Positions 1-5,886 of a stretch of DNA of 6,634 nucleotides are shown here, one piece after another. The DNA lies in NCBI GenBank assembly GCA_003022655.1, contig PXSX01000122.1, positions 1 to 6,634 of the forward strand. The letters run 5' to 3'. Positions within the stretch are counted from its first letter, which is position 1. Every line of letters begins with the position of its first letter. The stretch is from Bacteroidetes bacterium QH_1_64_81 (GTDB taxonomy: Bacteria > Bacteroidota > Rhodothermia > Rhodothermales > Salinibacteraceae). A program made the position numbers and the translations under genes. Under the pieces are notes generated by a model that saw only the letters and a list, made by a program, of their open reading frames with translations, made no database searches and had not been told where the DNA came from.

Positions 1-1776
1 TCCTCGACGTCGGAGGAGCCCCCCTCTGACGCGAGCTCGGCCCCAGCGCCTGAAGATCTGTCCGCCCACCCCTCGACGAAGCTGGCCCCGTACTTTCCCC
101 CCTCTGCTCCAGCTTCGGCGGTCCCTACGCCCTCGGTCCTCCGCAAATTCCACGACCTGCTCGACCAATACGTACTCCGACAGACGGAGGACGACAACTT
201 TACGATCCGGGTTATCGACCGCCGGTCGAACGAGGTGCTGGAAGTCTTTGAGCTGGCAGAGCTCCGCACGGCGCACCAAAACGGAAAGAATTTGGACTGG
301 GGAACCGTGGATGAGCATCGCTACGAGGCCATGGAGCGGCTCGTGGACAAATACGAACAACAGGGCGTGCCTCTCGACGACATCATCGTGCGGTGGGGGC
401 GGTCCAATCAGGTGAAGGAGGCCCACGAGCGGGGACGGCCCTATCAGGCGTACGAACGCCGGCTCGCTGAGTCCCTCGGGCTGAGCCTGCTCGCCACCGA
501 GATCGGCACCGTCGAGACGTTTAACCAGGACCATCTCGTGTCGTCAGCTGAGGCGCGGAGCCGCTATCAGATGCTGCCCTGGATCATGCGTCGGAGTGGG
601 GTGAACGAGTATACGCTTCCCGCAGCGGACGGCCCGCGGGTGCGCGTGCGCGAGGAGCACCATCCTCTTCTCGTTTTAGAGCCCGCCTTTGTGCTGCTGC
701 GCGGCTACGTGAATGCCGTGGGCCACGAAATTCCGGGGCTCTCGGCCTACCACACCGGACCTGGCAACATCTTCAAGCTGTACCGCCGGTACTACGAATC
801 CTCAGTCCCGCTCACCTACTCCTCGACCGTGGCCGATGCCTACGCCTGGGCCGTCACGGAGGGCTTCGACACCGTCAGCGAAAACTCGTCGTTCGGTGGA
901 CACTCCCGCGGATATGTCCCCGCTGCCTACGGCGCCCTCGTCGCCCGAGAAGACCGGTCCATCGACCCGTCCCCACCTCTCCAGGCGGCCCGCCTGCAGC
1001 TAAAGCCCGGCGCCACCGTCACGCTCCGGGAGCTCCTCACACCCCTTGACTCCGTGCGCCAATCGTTCGACTGGGGACCACAAGGCGACGCTGGCTCGAT
1101 TTACGAGCGATTTCGGGCTCTCAACCCGCACATCGATCTCCCGTCGTCCCCCGACGGAGCCCTTCCGGACGGCGGGAATGTGCGTCTCGTCTCTGCGGTC
1201 GACGGCAAGGCCGTGCGCTTCTTCCTTCCGCTGGGCACCCCGACCACGCTGCGGGCCACCGGGGTCAATGCCATCGACTCCACGGCGACGTTTCGGTTCG
1301 ACGCCTCCACCTACGCCGGCCCGGCACCCAGCCAGCGCACGCGTTGGGACCGACAATACGAGGCGCTCGTCAACGACATCGAGCATTTCAGGTTTACAGA
1401 AGAGAACCGGGATCGCCTCCTCCAGCTCCACGACCGCTTCGAGTCGTTGGCCGAGCAACGGCCGACTCGCTACCGCCGCCGACAGCTCAAAATCATCAGT
1501 ACCCACCGGCGCCTCTGGATGTCGAACCCATGGGAGGATCTGGCCGAGGCGACCCGCCGCGCCACGGCAGACGCCGATCCCCGACACTCTTCCCTCCGCC
1601 GTTCAACGGTGAACGTTTACAGGCTGAAGGTTGGGGCATCTCCTTTCTCAGATCCAACGATGGTCGGATGCGGACCGGGGCTACGGAATTCGGCTCATGA
1701 TGTCGGACTGTTTCGGGGACTCCCTCTACCGTCTTCGGGACTCTTTCCGCTCCACAACCTTCCAGAACCTGTCTGA
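1..1776 (+). CDS. SLT-type lytic transglycosylase (5' truncated by window edge)
   Basis: The reading frame is open from base 1, so the true start lies outside the window; GTG at 235 is only an internal codon. Numbering from the first codon here, residues 1-48 are a Ser/Pro/Ala/Glu-rich linker, typical of an exported envelope protein. A lytic-transglycosylase-like catalytic region follows. E172 (in GTVETFN) is the best candidate catalytic Glu: it lies 18 residues before Q190 in YQMLP, the spacing seen in SLT enzymes between the Glu and the GLMQ-type motif, and a Val-Ser-x-Ala-x-Ala pattern lies between. AYHTGPGN at 249-256 matches the AYNAGPGN motif. Such enzymes cleave the MurNAc-GlcNAc bond of peptidoglycan, leaving 1,6-anhydroMurNAc ends. 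The remainder (~275-525) is a C-terminal region I do not recognise. From about codon 527 the frame looks shifted, so the annotated end is doubtful. The gene converges on dnaG. The family assignment rests on motifs only; the MltD/MltC subclass is not resolved. Confidence 0.72.
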   Translation, partial: SSTSEEPPSDASSAPAPEDLSAHPSTKLAPYFPPSAPASAVPTPSVLRKFHDLLDQYVLRQTEDDNFTIRVIDRRSNEVLEVFELAELRTAHQNGKNLDWGTVDEHRYEAMERLVDKYEQQGVPLDDIIVRWGRSNQVKEAHERGRPYQAYERRLAESLGLSLLATEIGTVETFNQDHLVSSAEARSRYQMLPWIMRRSGVNEYTLPAADGPRVRVREEHHPLLVLEPAFVLLRGYVNAVGHEIPGLSAYHTGPGNIFKLYRRYYESSVPLTYSSTVADAYAWAVTEGFDTVSENSSFGGHSRGYVPAAYGALVAREDRSIDPSPPLQAARLQLKPGATVTLRELLTPLDSVRQSFDWGPQGDAGSIYERFRALNPHIDLPSSPDGALPDGGNVRLVSAVDGKAVRFFLPLGTPTTLRATGVNAIDSTATFRFDASTYAGPAPSQRTRWDRQYEALVNDIEHFRFTEENRDRLLQLHDRFESLAEQRPTRYRRRQLKIISTHRRLWMSNPWEDLAEATRRATADADPRHSSLRRSTVNVYRLKVGASPFSDPTMVGCGPGLRNSAHDVGLFRGLPLPSSGLFPLHNLPEPV

Positions 1777-1819
1777 AACAGGTTCTCCAACGTTCAACGT
1801 GCACATCGTCAGGGAGTGA
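1577..1819 (+). pseudogene. probable frameshifted C-terminus of the lytic transglycosylase
   Basis: After about 1578 the transglycosylase frame loses protein-like composition and its GC-rich third positions, falling to about 50% GC3 near the end. Protein-like sequence continues in the other two forward frames. From 1584 to 1679 one reads LQAEGWGISFLRSNDGRMR, and from 1679 to the TGA at 1817-1819 another reads RLMMSDCFGDSLYRLRDSF with about 70% GC3. One extra C in the run 1579-1582 and one extra G in the run 1677-1680 would join all three into a single product about 14 residues longer than the frame that stops at 1776. This is either real decay of the C-terminus or two homopolymer errors in the assembly. 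The alternative is that the annotated frame is right and the other-frame similarity to protein is chance. Confidence 0.45.
1764..1786. repeat. 9-bp inverted repeat at the 3' end of the transglycosylase gene
   Basis: AGAACCTGT (1764-1772) and ACAGGTTCT (1778-1786) form a perfect 9-bp stem with a 5-base loop. The annotated stop codon, TGA at 1774-1776, sits in the loop. It lies in the convergent junction with dnaG. No T-run follows on either strand, so it is not a standard intrinsic terminator, but it could protect or pause the 3' end. Confidence 0.5.
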
Positions 1820-1882
1820 TGTTCCCCTCGATGGAGGTCGAACAGATGGTTGCCGTCACGACACGACGATGGGGGAACGGTG

Positions 1883-3853
1883 CTACTCGTCCAGGAAATC
1901 TCCCTGCTTGACGCTCTTTCGGAGCTCCTGGAGCGACATCACCTTCTGCTGAAGGCGCTGCACCCGATCGTCGACGCCCTGCTGCGTGGCCTGATACATC
2001 TGCTCCCGCACGGCCTCGATGGCCTCGTTCACTCGGTCGAGCTTCAAAAACTCCATGGCGCTCTCGGCCGCCTCGTAGGGGCGATCGTTCAGGTGCGGCA
2101 CCGAGATGTCCTCCTTCTCGGCCCAGTGCGCCGACGCCTCGTGCTCGTTCATCATGACGGACGCGCCGAGTTGCTGAAGCGACTCTCCGCACTCCCCGTT
2201 GAGAATCCTCTTCGGCTCCACGGCCCCGTCGTCGTACATCTCCGCGAGGGTCCGGGCGAGGGCGCGGGGCGGGCCTTCCGTAAACTCGTCCAGCGCCATG
2301 TGGCCGAGCACGAAGCCGACCATGCGACTCCCGTTCTCCAGCATGAGGCGGAGGAGCACCCGCTCCTCGGGGAGCGGCTCGGCGGACGGTGGGGAGGACG
2401 AATCTGGGGCCTCCGATTCCGGAGCGGAGGTCTGCGGACCGCCACGCCCGGAGGACGTCGGCGCCTCCGTGGCTGAGGCCTTTGCAGGCTTCCCCTGAGC
2501 CTGCCTGCGCTGCTCCCGCTCCCGACGATTCTGGGCCCGACGCTCGATCTGCTCGCGCGCCTCCTCCAGCATGCGGAAGAGATCGGAGTCCGGAACGCCC
2601 GTGACCTCGCTCGTGCGGGCCACGTACTCGCGGCGCAGGTTGGGATCGGGGATGCGGGCCATCGAGTCGATAATCGCGCGCTGCACCTCAACGCGGTCTT
2701 CGGGCGTCTCCAGCTCTCCGTTGCGACGGGCCCGCTGATAGACAAACGACGGGAGGTCCTGACGGTGCTCCGCAACGCATTCCGCGAAGGCCTCGCCGCC
2801 GTGCTCCTGAACGTAGTCGTCCGGGTCGCTTCCCGCCGGCAGCTCCACGGCGTAGGCGCCCATCCCCTCTGCGAGTACGCGTTCCAGCCCCCGCATCGTA
2901 GCCCGCTCTCCGGCCTCGTCGGCGTCGTAGAGCAACACCGCCCGGGTGGCATACCGATTCAGCACGCCCACCTGCTGCTCCGTGAGGGCCGTCCCGCTGG
3001 ACGCCACCACGTTCTCCACGCCCGCCTGCGAAAGGCTGATCACGTCCGTATAGCCCTCGACGAGCAGCACCTCGTCCGTCTGCCGGATGGATCGCTTGGC
3101 CTGGTGTAGGCCGTAGAGAACTTCTTTCTTGCGATAGACCTCTGTCTCCGGCGAGTTGATGTACTTGGGCTGGTCACGCTCGTCGTCCGGATCCAAAATG
3201 CGTCCGGCGAATGCCAGTACCTTGCCGATGTGGGAGAAGATGGGAAAGACGATGCGGCCTCGATACCGATCGTAGTACCCGCTCCCGTCGTCGCGCTCGA
3301 TGACGAGCCCCGCCTTTTCGAGCGTCTCCGGATCGATCTGCTCCTCCTCTGCGGTCGTCAAGAGGGCGTCCCACTCGTTGGGGGCAAAGCCGAGCCCAAA
3401 TTGCTTGATCGTCGACGGCGAGAAGCCCCGCTCGCGGAGATAGTCGAGGGCAGGGCGCCCCCGATCCGACTGGGTGAGTCGACGGTAGAAAAAGCGCGCA
3501 GCGAAGCGAAGGGCGTGCAGAATCGATTCCCGTTCATTGGCCGCCTCCGGGTCGGCTTCCTCCTCGGGAAGCGGAATCCCGTACCGCTCGGCCAGAATGC
3601 GCACGCCCTCCAGAAAGCCGACGCCCTCAATTTCCTGGACGAATTTAAACACATCGCCCCCCTTCTGGCAGCCGAAGCAGTAATACAGGTTCTGATCCGG
3701 ATCGACGCTGAAGGAGGGCGTGTCCTCGTTGTGGAAGGGGCACAGCCCCATGTACCGCGAGCCGCTCTGCTTCAGCTGCACGTAGTCCTCCGCCACCTCC
3801 ACGAGGTCGGCCGCGGTGCGCACCTCCTCAACCTTTTCGTCCGGAATCGGCAT
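1883..3853 (-). CDS. dnaG: DNA primase DnaG
   Basis: This is the replicative primase, which makes RNA primers for leading- and lagging-strand synthesis with the DnaB helicase. It has 656 residues, longer than the ~580 of E. coli. The N-terminal CHC2 zinc finger has C38, H41, C59 and C62. The RNA-polymerase core carries the conserved GRIVFPI (199-205) and KYINSPET (230-237) segments. The TOPRIM domain has EGYTD (266-270) and the metal-binding DAD (310-312), followed by GSDPDDY (341-347). A charged helix (~430-452) leads into a Pro/Ser/Glu-rich linker (~453-495). The C-terminal region (~496-656) is in the position of the DnaB-interaction domain. The start is ATG at 3851-3853, since MPIPDEKVEEVRTAADLVEV aligns with the family N-terminus; no clear Shine-Dalgarno precedes it. 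The stop is TAG at 1883-1885. All catalytic residues are present, and nothing suggests a plasmid or phage primase. Confidence 0.97.
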   Translation of the reverse strand: MPIPDEKVEEVRTAADLVEVAEDYVQLKQSGSRYMGLCPFHNEDTPSFSVDPDQNLYYCFGCQKGGDVFKFVQEIEGVGFLEGVRILAERYGIPLPEEEADPEAANERESILHALRFAARFFYRRLTQSDRGRPALDYLRERGFSPSTIKQFGLGFAPNEWDALLTTAEEEQIDPETLEKAGLVIERDDGSGYYDRYRGRIVFPIFSHIGKVLAFAGRILDPDDERDQPKYINSPETEVYRKKEVLYGLHQAKRSIRQTDEVLLVEGYTDVISLSQAGVENVVASSGTALTEQQVGVLNRYATRAVLLYDADEAGERATMRGLERVLAEGMGAYAVELPAGSDPDDYVQEHGGEAFAECVAEHRQDLPSFVYQRARRNGELETPEDRVEVQRAIIDSMARIPDPNLRREYVARTSEVTGVPDSDLFRMLEEAREQIERRAQNRREREQRRQAQGKPAKASATEAPTSSGRGGPQTSAPESEAPDSSSPPSAEPLPEERVLLRLMLENGSRMVGFVLGHMALDEFTEGPPRALARTLAEMYDDGAVEPKRILNGECGESLQQLGASVMMNEHEASAHWAEKEDISVPHLNDRPYEAAESAMEFLKLDRVNEAIEAVREQMYQATQQGVDDRVQRLQQKVMSLQELRKSVKQGDFLDE

Positions 3854-3884
3854 GACAGAAACGGGAAATCAGGACAGAACCGGG

Positions 3885-3905
3885 ACACATGTGTATGACA
3901 TGTGT
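3885..3905. promoter_or_regulatory. inverted/direct repeat ahead of dnaG, possible operator
   Basis: ACACATGT (3885-3892) and ACATGTGT (3898-3905) are exact reverse complements with a 5-base spacer. ACATGTGT also recurs directly at 3887-3894 and 3898-3905, an 11-bp step or about one helical turn. The left copy sits in the perfect 10-bp palindrome ACACATGTGT (3885-3894). The element is 32-52 bases upstream of the dnaG start in the 77-bp gap after the lipoprotein gene. It could be an operator or a leader hairpin. No T-run follows, so a terminator is unlikely. Confidence 0.4.
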
Positions 3906-3930
3906 GGCAGAGAGGTTCGGGCCGGGCTTC

Positions 3931-4083
3931 CTACGCGACGGGGGGAGTCTCAGGGGCCACTTGCAGAACCTGGGCGCTGCTCTCCTCGTCTTCCACCGGC
4001 CCCACGTCGGGCGGATCGGCACACTGGCACGAGGTGAGACTGGCGCAGAGAAGCAGCGCGGCGAAGAGGAGCGATCGGTTCAT
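3931..4083 (-). CDS. very small lipoprotein, hypothetical
   Basis: This is a 50-residue ORF with a textbook type II signal peptide: MNR, a hydrophobic core ([12 protein letters not shown], 5-16) and the lipobox LTSC (16-19). The mature protein would begin at C19 and have only 32 residues. It is rich in Pro, Glu, Asp and Val and has a second Cys at 21. It would be anchored to the inner or outer membrane by its lipidated Cys. The start is ATG at 4081-4083; a longer in-frame version from 4167 would bury the signal peptide inside the protein and is rejected. The stop is TAG at 3931-3933. It lies 77 bp upstream of dnaG on the same strand, so read-through into dnaG is possible. It is divergent from dapD. 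Its function is unknown, and it may be an entericidin-like or lineage-specific small lipoprotein. Confidence 0.6.
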   Translation of the reverse strand: MNRSLLFAALLLCASLTSCQCADPPDVGPVEDEESSAQVLQVAPETPPVA

Positions 4084-4143
4084 GAGCACACAGGGTCCAT
4101 TGAGTCGCGGGACGTAGCGATCAGCAGCTCCTTTTCCACTCCC

Positions 4144-4217
4144 GAAGCTGAGAAGCAATTTACACAAGAAATGCTACGGAGCCCGGGTTTACAATGTGTC
4201 CGTTGCTTCGGAGCTTC
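4144..4217. promoter_or_regulatory. 15-bp inverted repeat in the divergent lipoprotein/dapD promoter region
   Basis: The left arm 4144-4158 (GAAGCTGAGAAGCAA) and right arm 4203-4217 (TTGCTTCGGAGCTTC) are reverse complements at 13 of 15 positions, with 44 bp between them. Each arm is itself a tandem repeat: GAAGC-TGA-GAAGC on the left and GCTTC-GGA-GCTTC on the right. That gives four half-sites with mirror symmetry. The region separates the two divergent genes, and the -10-like TACAAT (4190-4195, + strand) lies between the arms. This fits a regulator-binding site for one or both promoters, or a long stem if transcribed. The regulator is unknown. Confidence 0.45.
4190..4195 (+). promoter_or_regulatory. 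possible -10 element for dapD
   Basis: TACAAT lies in a locally AT-richer stretch 84-89 bases upstream of the dapD ATG and is one mismatch from the TATAAT consensus. No convincing -35 hexamer is found 16-18 bp upstream, and the Bacteroidota TTTG/TAnnTTTG pattern does not fit well. It is therefore a weak candidate, interesting mainly because the inverted-repeat arms flank it. Confidence 0.2.
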
Positions 4218-4278
4218 ATGTCGGATGTGCGCGACGATGTCCATGTCCCTCTTCTCCACTCCACACTCCTTCTCCTGT

Positions 4279-5118
4279 ATGACCGACTTGCAAGAACGCA
4301 TTGAATCATTTGTCGCCCAGACCGACGAGCCAGGGGGGGTCAACCGCGGCGCGGCCGGAGATGCCGTGGCCGATCTCGTTCGGGCCCTTAACGCCGGGGA
4401 CGTCCGCGCCGCCGAGCCCAGCGACGACGGCACGTGGGAGACTAACGAATGGGTCAAAGAGGGCATCCTGCTCGGCTTTCAAATTGGGCGCACCGTTGAC
4501 TATTCCAGCGAGCGCTTTCCGTTCTATGACAAGAACACGTTCCCCGTCAAGCCGCTCCGGAAGGCCGACGACGTGCGGCTCGTGCCGGGCGGGTCGTCCA
4601 TCCGCACCGGCTCGTACGTGGCGCCGGGCGTGGTGTGCATGCCGCCCATGTACGTGAATGTGGGGGCGTACGTCAATGAGGAGGCGATGATCGACTCGCA
4701 TGCGCTGGTGGGGAGCTGCGCGCAAATCGGAAAGCGCGTGCACCTGTCCGCATCGGCCCAGGTCGGGGGCGTGCTGGAGCCGGTCCACGCCGCCCCAGTG
4801 ATCGTGGAGGACGACGTGTTCGTGGGGGGGAACGCGGGCCTCTACGAGGGCTGCATCGTGCGGGAGGGGGCGGTGCTGGCAGCGGGCGTGACGCTCACCG
4901 CATCAACCCAGCTGTACGACCTCGCGGAGGAGACCGTCCACGCGGCCTCGGACGGACCGCTCGAAGTGCCCGCAGGGGCGGTGGTGGTGCCCGGCTCCCG
5001 ATCGGTCGACTCCGAGTTCGGCCAGAAGCACGGCCTCTCGCTCTCGGCCCCCATCGTCGTGAAGTACCGCGACGCCGACACCGATGCAGCGACAGCCCTG
5101 GAGGACACCCTTCGGTAA
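4279..5118 (+). CDS. dapD: 2,3,4,5-tetrahydropyridine-2,6-dicarboxylate N-succinyltransferase
   Basis: DapD transfers succinyl from succinyl-CoA to tetrahydrodipicolinate in the succinylase branch of the lysine/meso-diaminopimelate pathway; it is a cytosolic trimer. The protein has 279 residues, matching the family (~274). An N-terminal helical domain (~1-100) is followed by a left-handed beta-helix built of hexapeptide repeats (~101-245). Family hallmarks are [18 protein letters not shown] (100-117), [11 protein letters not shown] (122-132), [16 protein letters not shown] (137-152) and GGVLEP (163-168). D139 and E190 align with the Asp and Glu reported as catalytic in DapD. The start is ATG at 4279 ([11 protein letters not shown]), which aligns with the family N-terminus. 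In-frame ATGs at 4225, 4237 and 4243 would add a Ser/Phe-rich tail and are less likely. No Shine-Dalgarno is seen. The gene stands alone, divergent from the lipoprotein gene, and ends 33 bp from a convergent small gene. Confidence 0.96.
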   Translation: MTDLQERIESFVAQTDEPGGVNRGAAGDAVADLVRALNAGDVRAAEPSDDGTWETNEWVKEGILLGFQIGRTVDYSSERFPFYDKNTFPVKPLRKADDVRLVPGGSSIRTGSYVAPGVVCMPPMYVNVGAYVNEEAMIDSHALVGSCAQIGKRVHLSASAQVGGVLEPVHAAPVIVEDDVFVGGNAGLYEGCIVREGAVLAAGVTLTASTQLYDLAEETVHAASDGPLEVPAGAVVVPGSRSVDSEFGQKHGLSLSAPIVVKYRDADTDAATALEDTLR

Positions 5119-5151
5119 TCCTGCGTCTCCTGCCAGCGGAAGAGAGAGCCC

Positions 5152-5352
5152 TCACCGGCGGCGCAGGGTAAACCCGGCTTGTGTCATTACCTTGTCCAGC
5201 TTCTCTTCCAGCTTGTCGCTCTCCACGATCGTGAGCTCGGTGCCCCGCCGCACCTTCGACAGAAGGGTATGCTTGTTGATGCCGTCGATTTCGTCGGCCA
5301 AGGCCGAGATCTTTACGTACGGCTTAAGGGTCTGCAGCTCCTTGATCGTCAT
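5152..5352 (-). CDS. small probable helix-turn-helix protein
   Basis: This is a 66-residue protein starting MTIKELQTLKPYVKISALAD. Residues ~13-40 (KISALADEIDGINKHTLLSK, then VRRGTELT) have the helix-turn-short-helix pattern of Cro/XRE-like DNA-binding domains: a Leu-Ala pair, a Gly-Ile turn, and Thr-Leu then Arg-Arg-Gly at the end of the recognition helix. A helix rich in Glu and Lys (VESDKLEEKLDKVM) follows. I chose ATG at 5350-5352 over the longer in-frame start at 5436 for two reasons: the HTH begins soon after it, and a 24-bp palindrome fits as an operator 22-45 bases upstream. It converges on dapD with a 33-bp gap. Its target is unknown; autoregulation is plausible. It resembles small repressors of mobile elements or toxin-antitoxin loci, but no partner gene is visible. 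The HTH reading is motif-level only. Confidence 0.6.
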   Translation of the reverse strand: MTIKELQTLKPYVKISALADEIDGINKHTLLSKVRRGTELTIVESDKLEEKLDKVMTQAGFTLRRR

Positions 5353-5373
5353 GGCAATGGCGCGTGCCGGCTG

Positions 5374-5397
5374 AGCGATTCTGAATTCAATATCGCT
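5374..5397. promoter_or_regulatory. 24-bp imperfect palindrome, probable operator
   Basis: AGCGAT (5374-5379) and ATCGCT (5392-5397) flank the perfect palindrome TGAATTCA (5382-5389). All share one centre, so 10 of 12 base pairs are symmetric. The element lies 22-45 bp upstream of the ATG of the small HTH-like gene on the minus strand, where a repressor would overlap promoter or early transcript. This is the size and symmetry expected of a homodimeric HTH protein's site. Confidence 0.5.
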
Positions 5398-5436
5398 AAT
5401 CTGTATCCAATTGGCCTTTTTGTGTTTCGAATGCAC

Positions 5437-5553
5437 TTTCTATTTGACGCTGGACATTTTCAAAGAGTTCGGGAAACATTTTTCACGGTATCGGATACTT
5501 TTTTGTGCGATCGGACACATTAGATACCAGAATGATCTTCTCCAGCGATCACT
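5437..5553. other. AT-rich gene-free stretch with short repeats
   Basis: No credible coding frame is seen. The base composition is much richer in A and T than the flanking genes, which suits a promoter region for the minus-strand small gene or an insertion scar. It holds the short palindrome GTATC-G-GATAC (5488-5498) followed by six T's. It also holds two near-identical direct copies of ATCGGA(T/C)AC at 5490-5498 and 5510-5518, 20 bp apart. No promoter hexamers with proper spacing could be fixed. Confidence 0.4.
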
Positions 5554-5748
5554 ATGCAGTGGATTTCTTCATTTCGACCGCAGCAGGACACGGACACTCG
5601 GCATTCAACTCCACCCGTCCACACGCGTCACGTTCACGACTTAGAGGCCGCCCTTGCGGCGTCGATCGGGCGCAACTTTGACGTCCTTAGCCGGCAGTTT
5701 CGGAAGGCGTGGTCAAAGGCCCAACGGACGGACCCGCCCCGTTCCTGA
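5554..5748 (+). CDS. possible small hypothetical protein or gene remnant
   Basis: This is a 64-codon ORF. The first ~27 residues are Thr/His/Pro-rich and unlike a folded protein. The last ~37 (DLEAALAASIGRNFDVLSRQ, then FRKAWSKAQR) look like two amphipathic helices and have GC-rich third positions (about three quarters G or C), as in the real genes here. The 3' half may therefore be genuine or a remnant of a larger gene. No Shine-Dalgarno and no neighbour in operon are seen. No family is recognised. Confidence 0.27.
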   Translation: MQWISSFRPQQDTDTRHSTPPVHTRHVHDLEAALAASIGRNFDVLSRQFRKAWSKAQRTDPPRS

Positions 5749-5774
5749 CAGGCCCACGATTCTAACGATGGTAG

Positions 5775-5841
5775 CCTCCTCCCTTTTGGGAAACGGAGGT
5801 TTGATCCTCCGACGCCTGACCCGGAAAGACGCGTTCGGAGG
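5775..5841 (+). promoter_or_regulatory. alternating CCTCC/GGAGG segments, attenuator-like fold
   Basis: Four complementary segments alternate: CCTCC 5775-5779, GGAGG 5795-5799, CCTCC 5806-5810 and GGAGG 5837-5841. Segments 1 and 2 can pair with an inner TCCC-TTTT-GGGA hairpin (5780-5791). Segments 2 and 3 can pair as CGGAGG/CCTCCG around a 6-base loop. Segments 3 and 4 can pair in an extended stem, TCCTCCGA (5805-5812) with TCGGAGGA (5835-5842), plus an inner CGC/GCG. Segment 4 is a Shine-Dalgarno-like GGAGGAG (5837-5843) four bases before an ATG at 5848. The fold is seen directly; a regulatory role is inference. Confidence 0.3.
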
Positions 5842-5862
5842 AGCCCGATGACAGCCCGCTTC

Positions 5863-5880
5863 CAACGAGAGTGCTCGTTG
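5863..5880. repeat. 7-bp hairpin
   Basis: CAACGAG (5863-5869) and CTCGTTG (5874-5880) form a perfect 7-bp stem closed by a 4-base loop, AGTG. There is no T-run after it on the plus strand, and no clear gene to terminate. Confidence 0.4.
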
Positions 5881-5886
5881 ACCACC

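Noticed and set aside
1000..1587. Long minus-strand ORF inside the transglycosylase gene
   Set aside because: It is an antisense shadow caused by high GC; the plus frame holds the SLT motifs and codon bias.
1821..1878. GTTCCCC/GGGGAAC inverted repeat after dnaG
   Set aside because: The 44-base loop and lack of any T-run make it a poor terminator, and 7-bp arms at that distance can arise by chance.
1850..2476. Long plus-strand ORF across the 3' part of dnaG
   Set aside because: It is a shadow of dnaG, which matches the primase family throughout.
3889..4278. In-frame open extension upstream of dapD
   Set aside because: The frame is open to 3889 but runs antisense over the lipoprotein gene, has no protein-like features, and DapD proteins begin at MTDLQ-type sequence; ATG 4279 gives the family length.
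5353..5436. Longer N-terminus for the small HTH-like protein
   Set aside because: It would add 28 AT-rich codons that cover the 24-bp palindrome; the internal ATG at 5350-5352 fits the domain and operator position better.
5499..5525. Promoter TTGTGC ... TAGATA on the plus strand
   Set aside because: The spacing between the hexamers is about 12 bp, too short for a sigma-70 type promoter.
5795..5811. tRNA T-arm-like sequence (GGAGG-TTTGAT-CCTCC)
   Set aside because: The loop has 6 instead of 7 bases, and no matching acceptor, D or anticodon arms are found around it.
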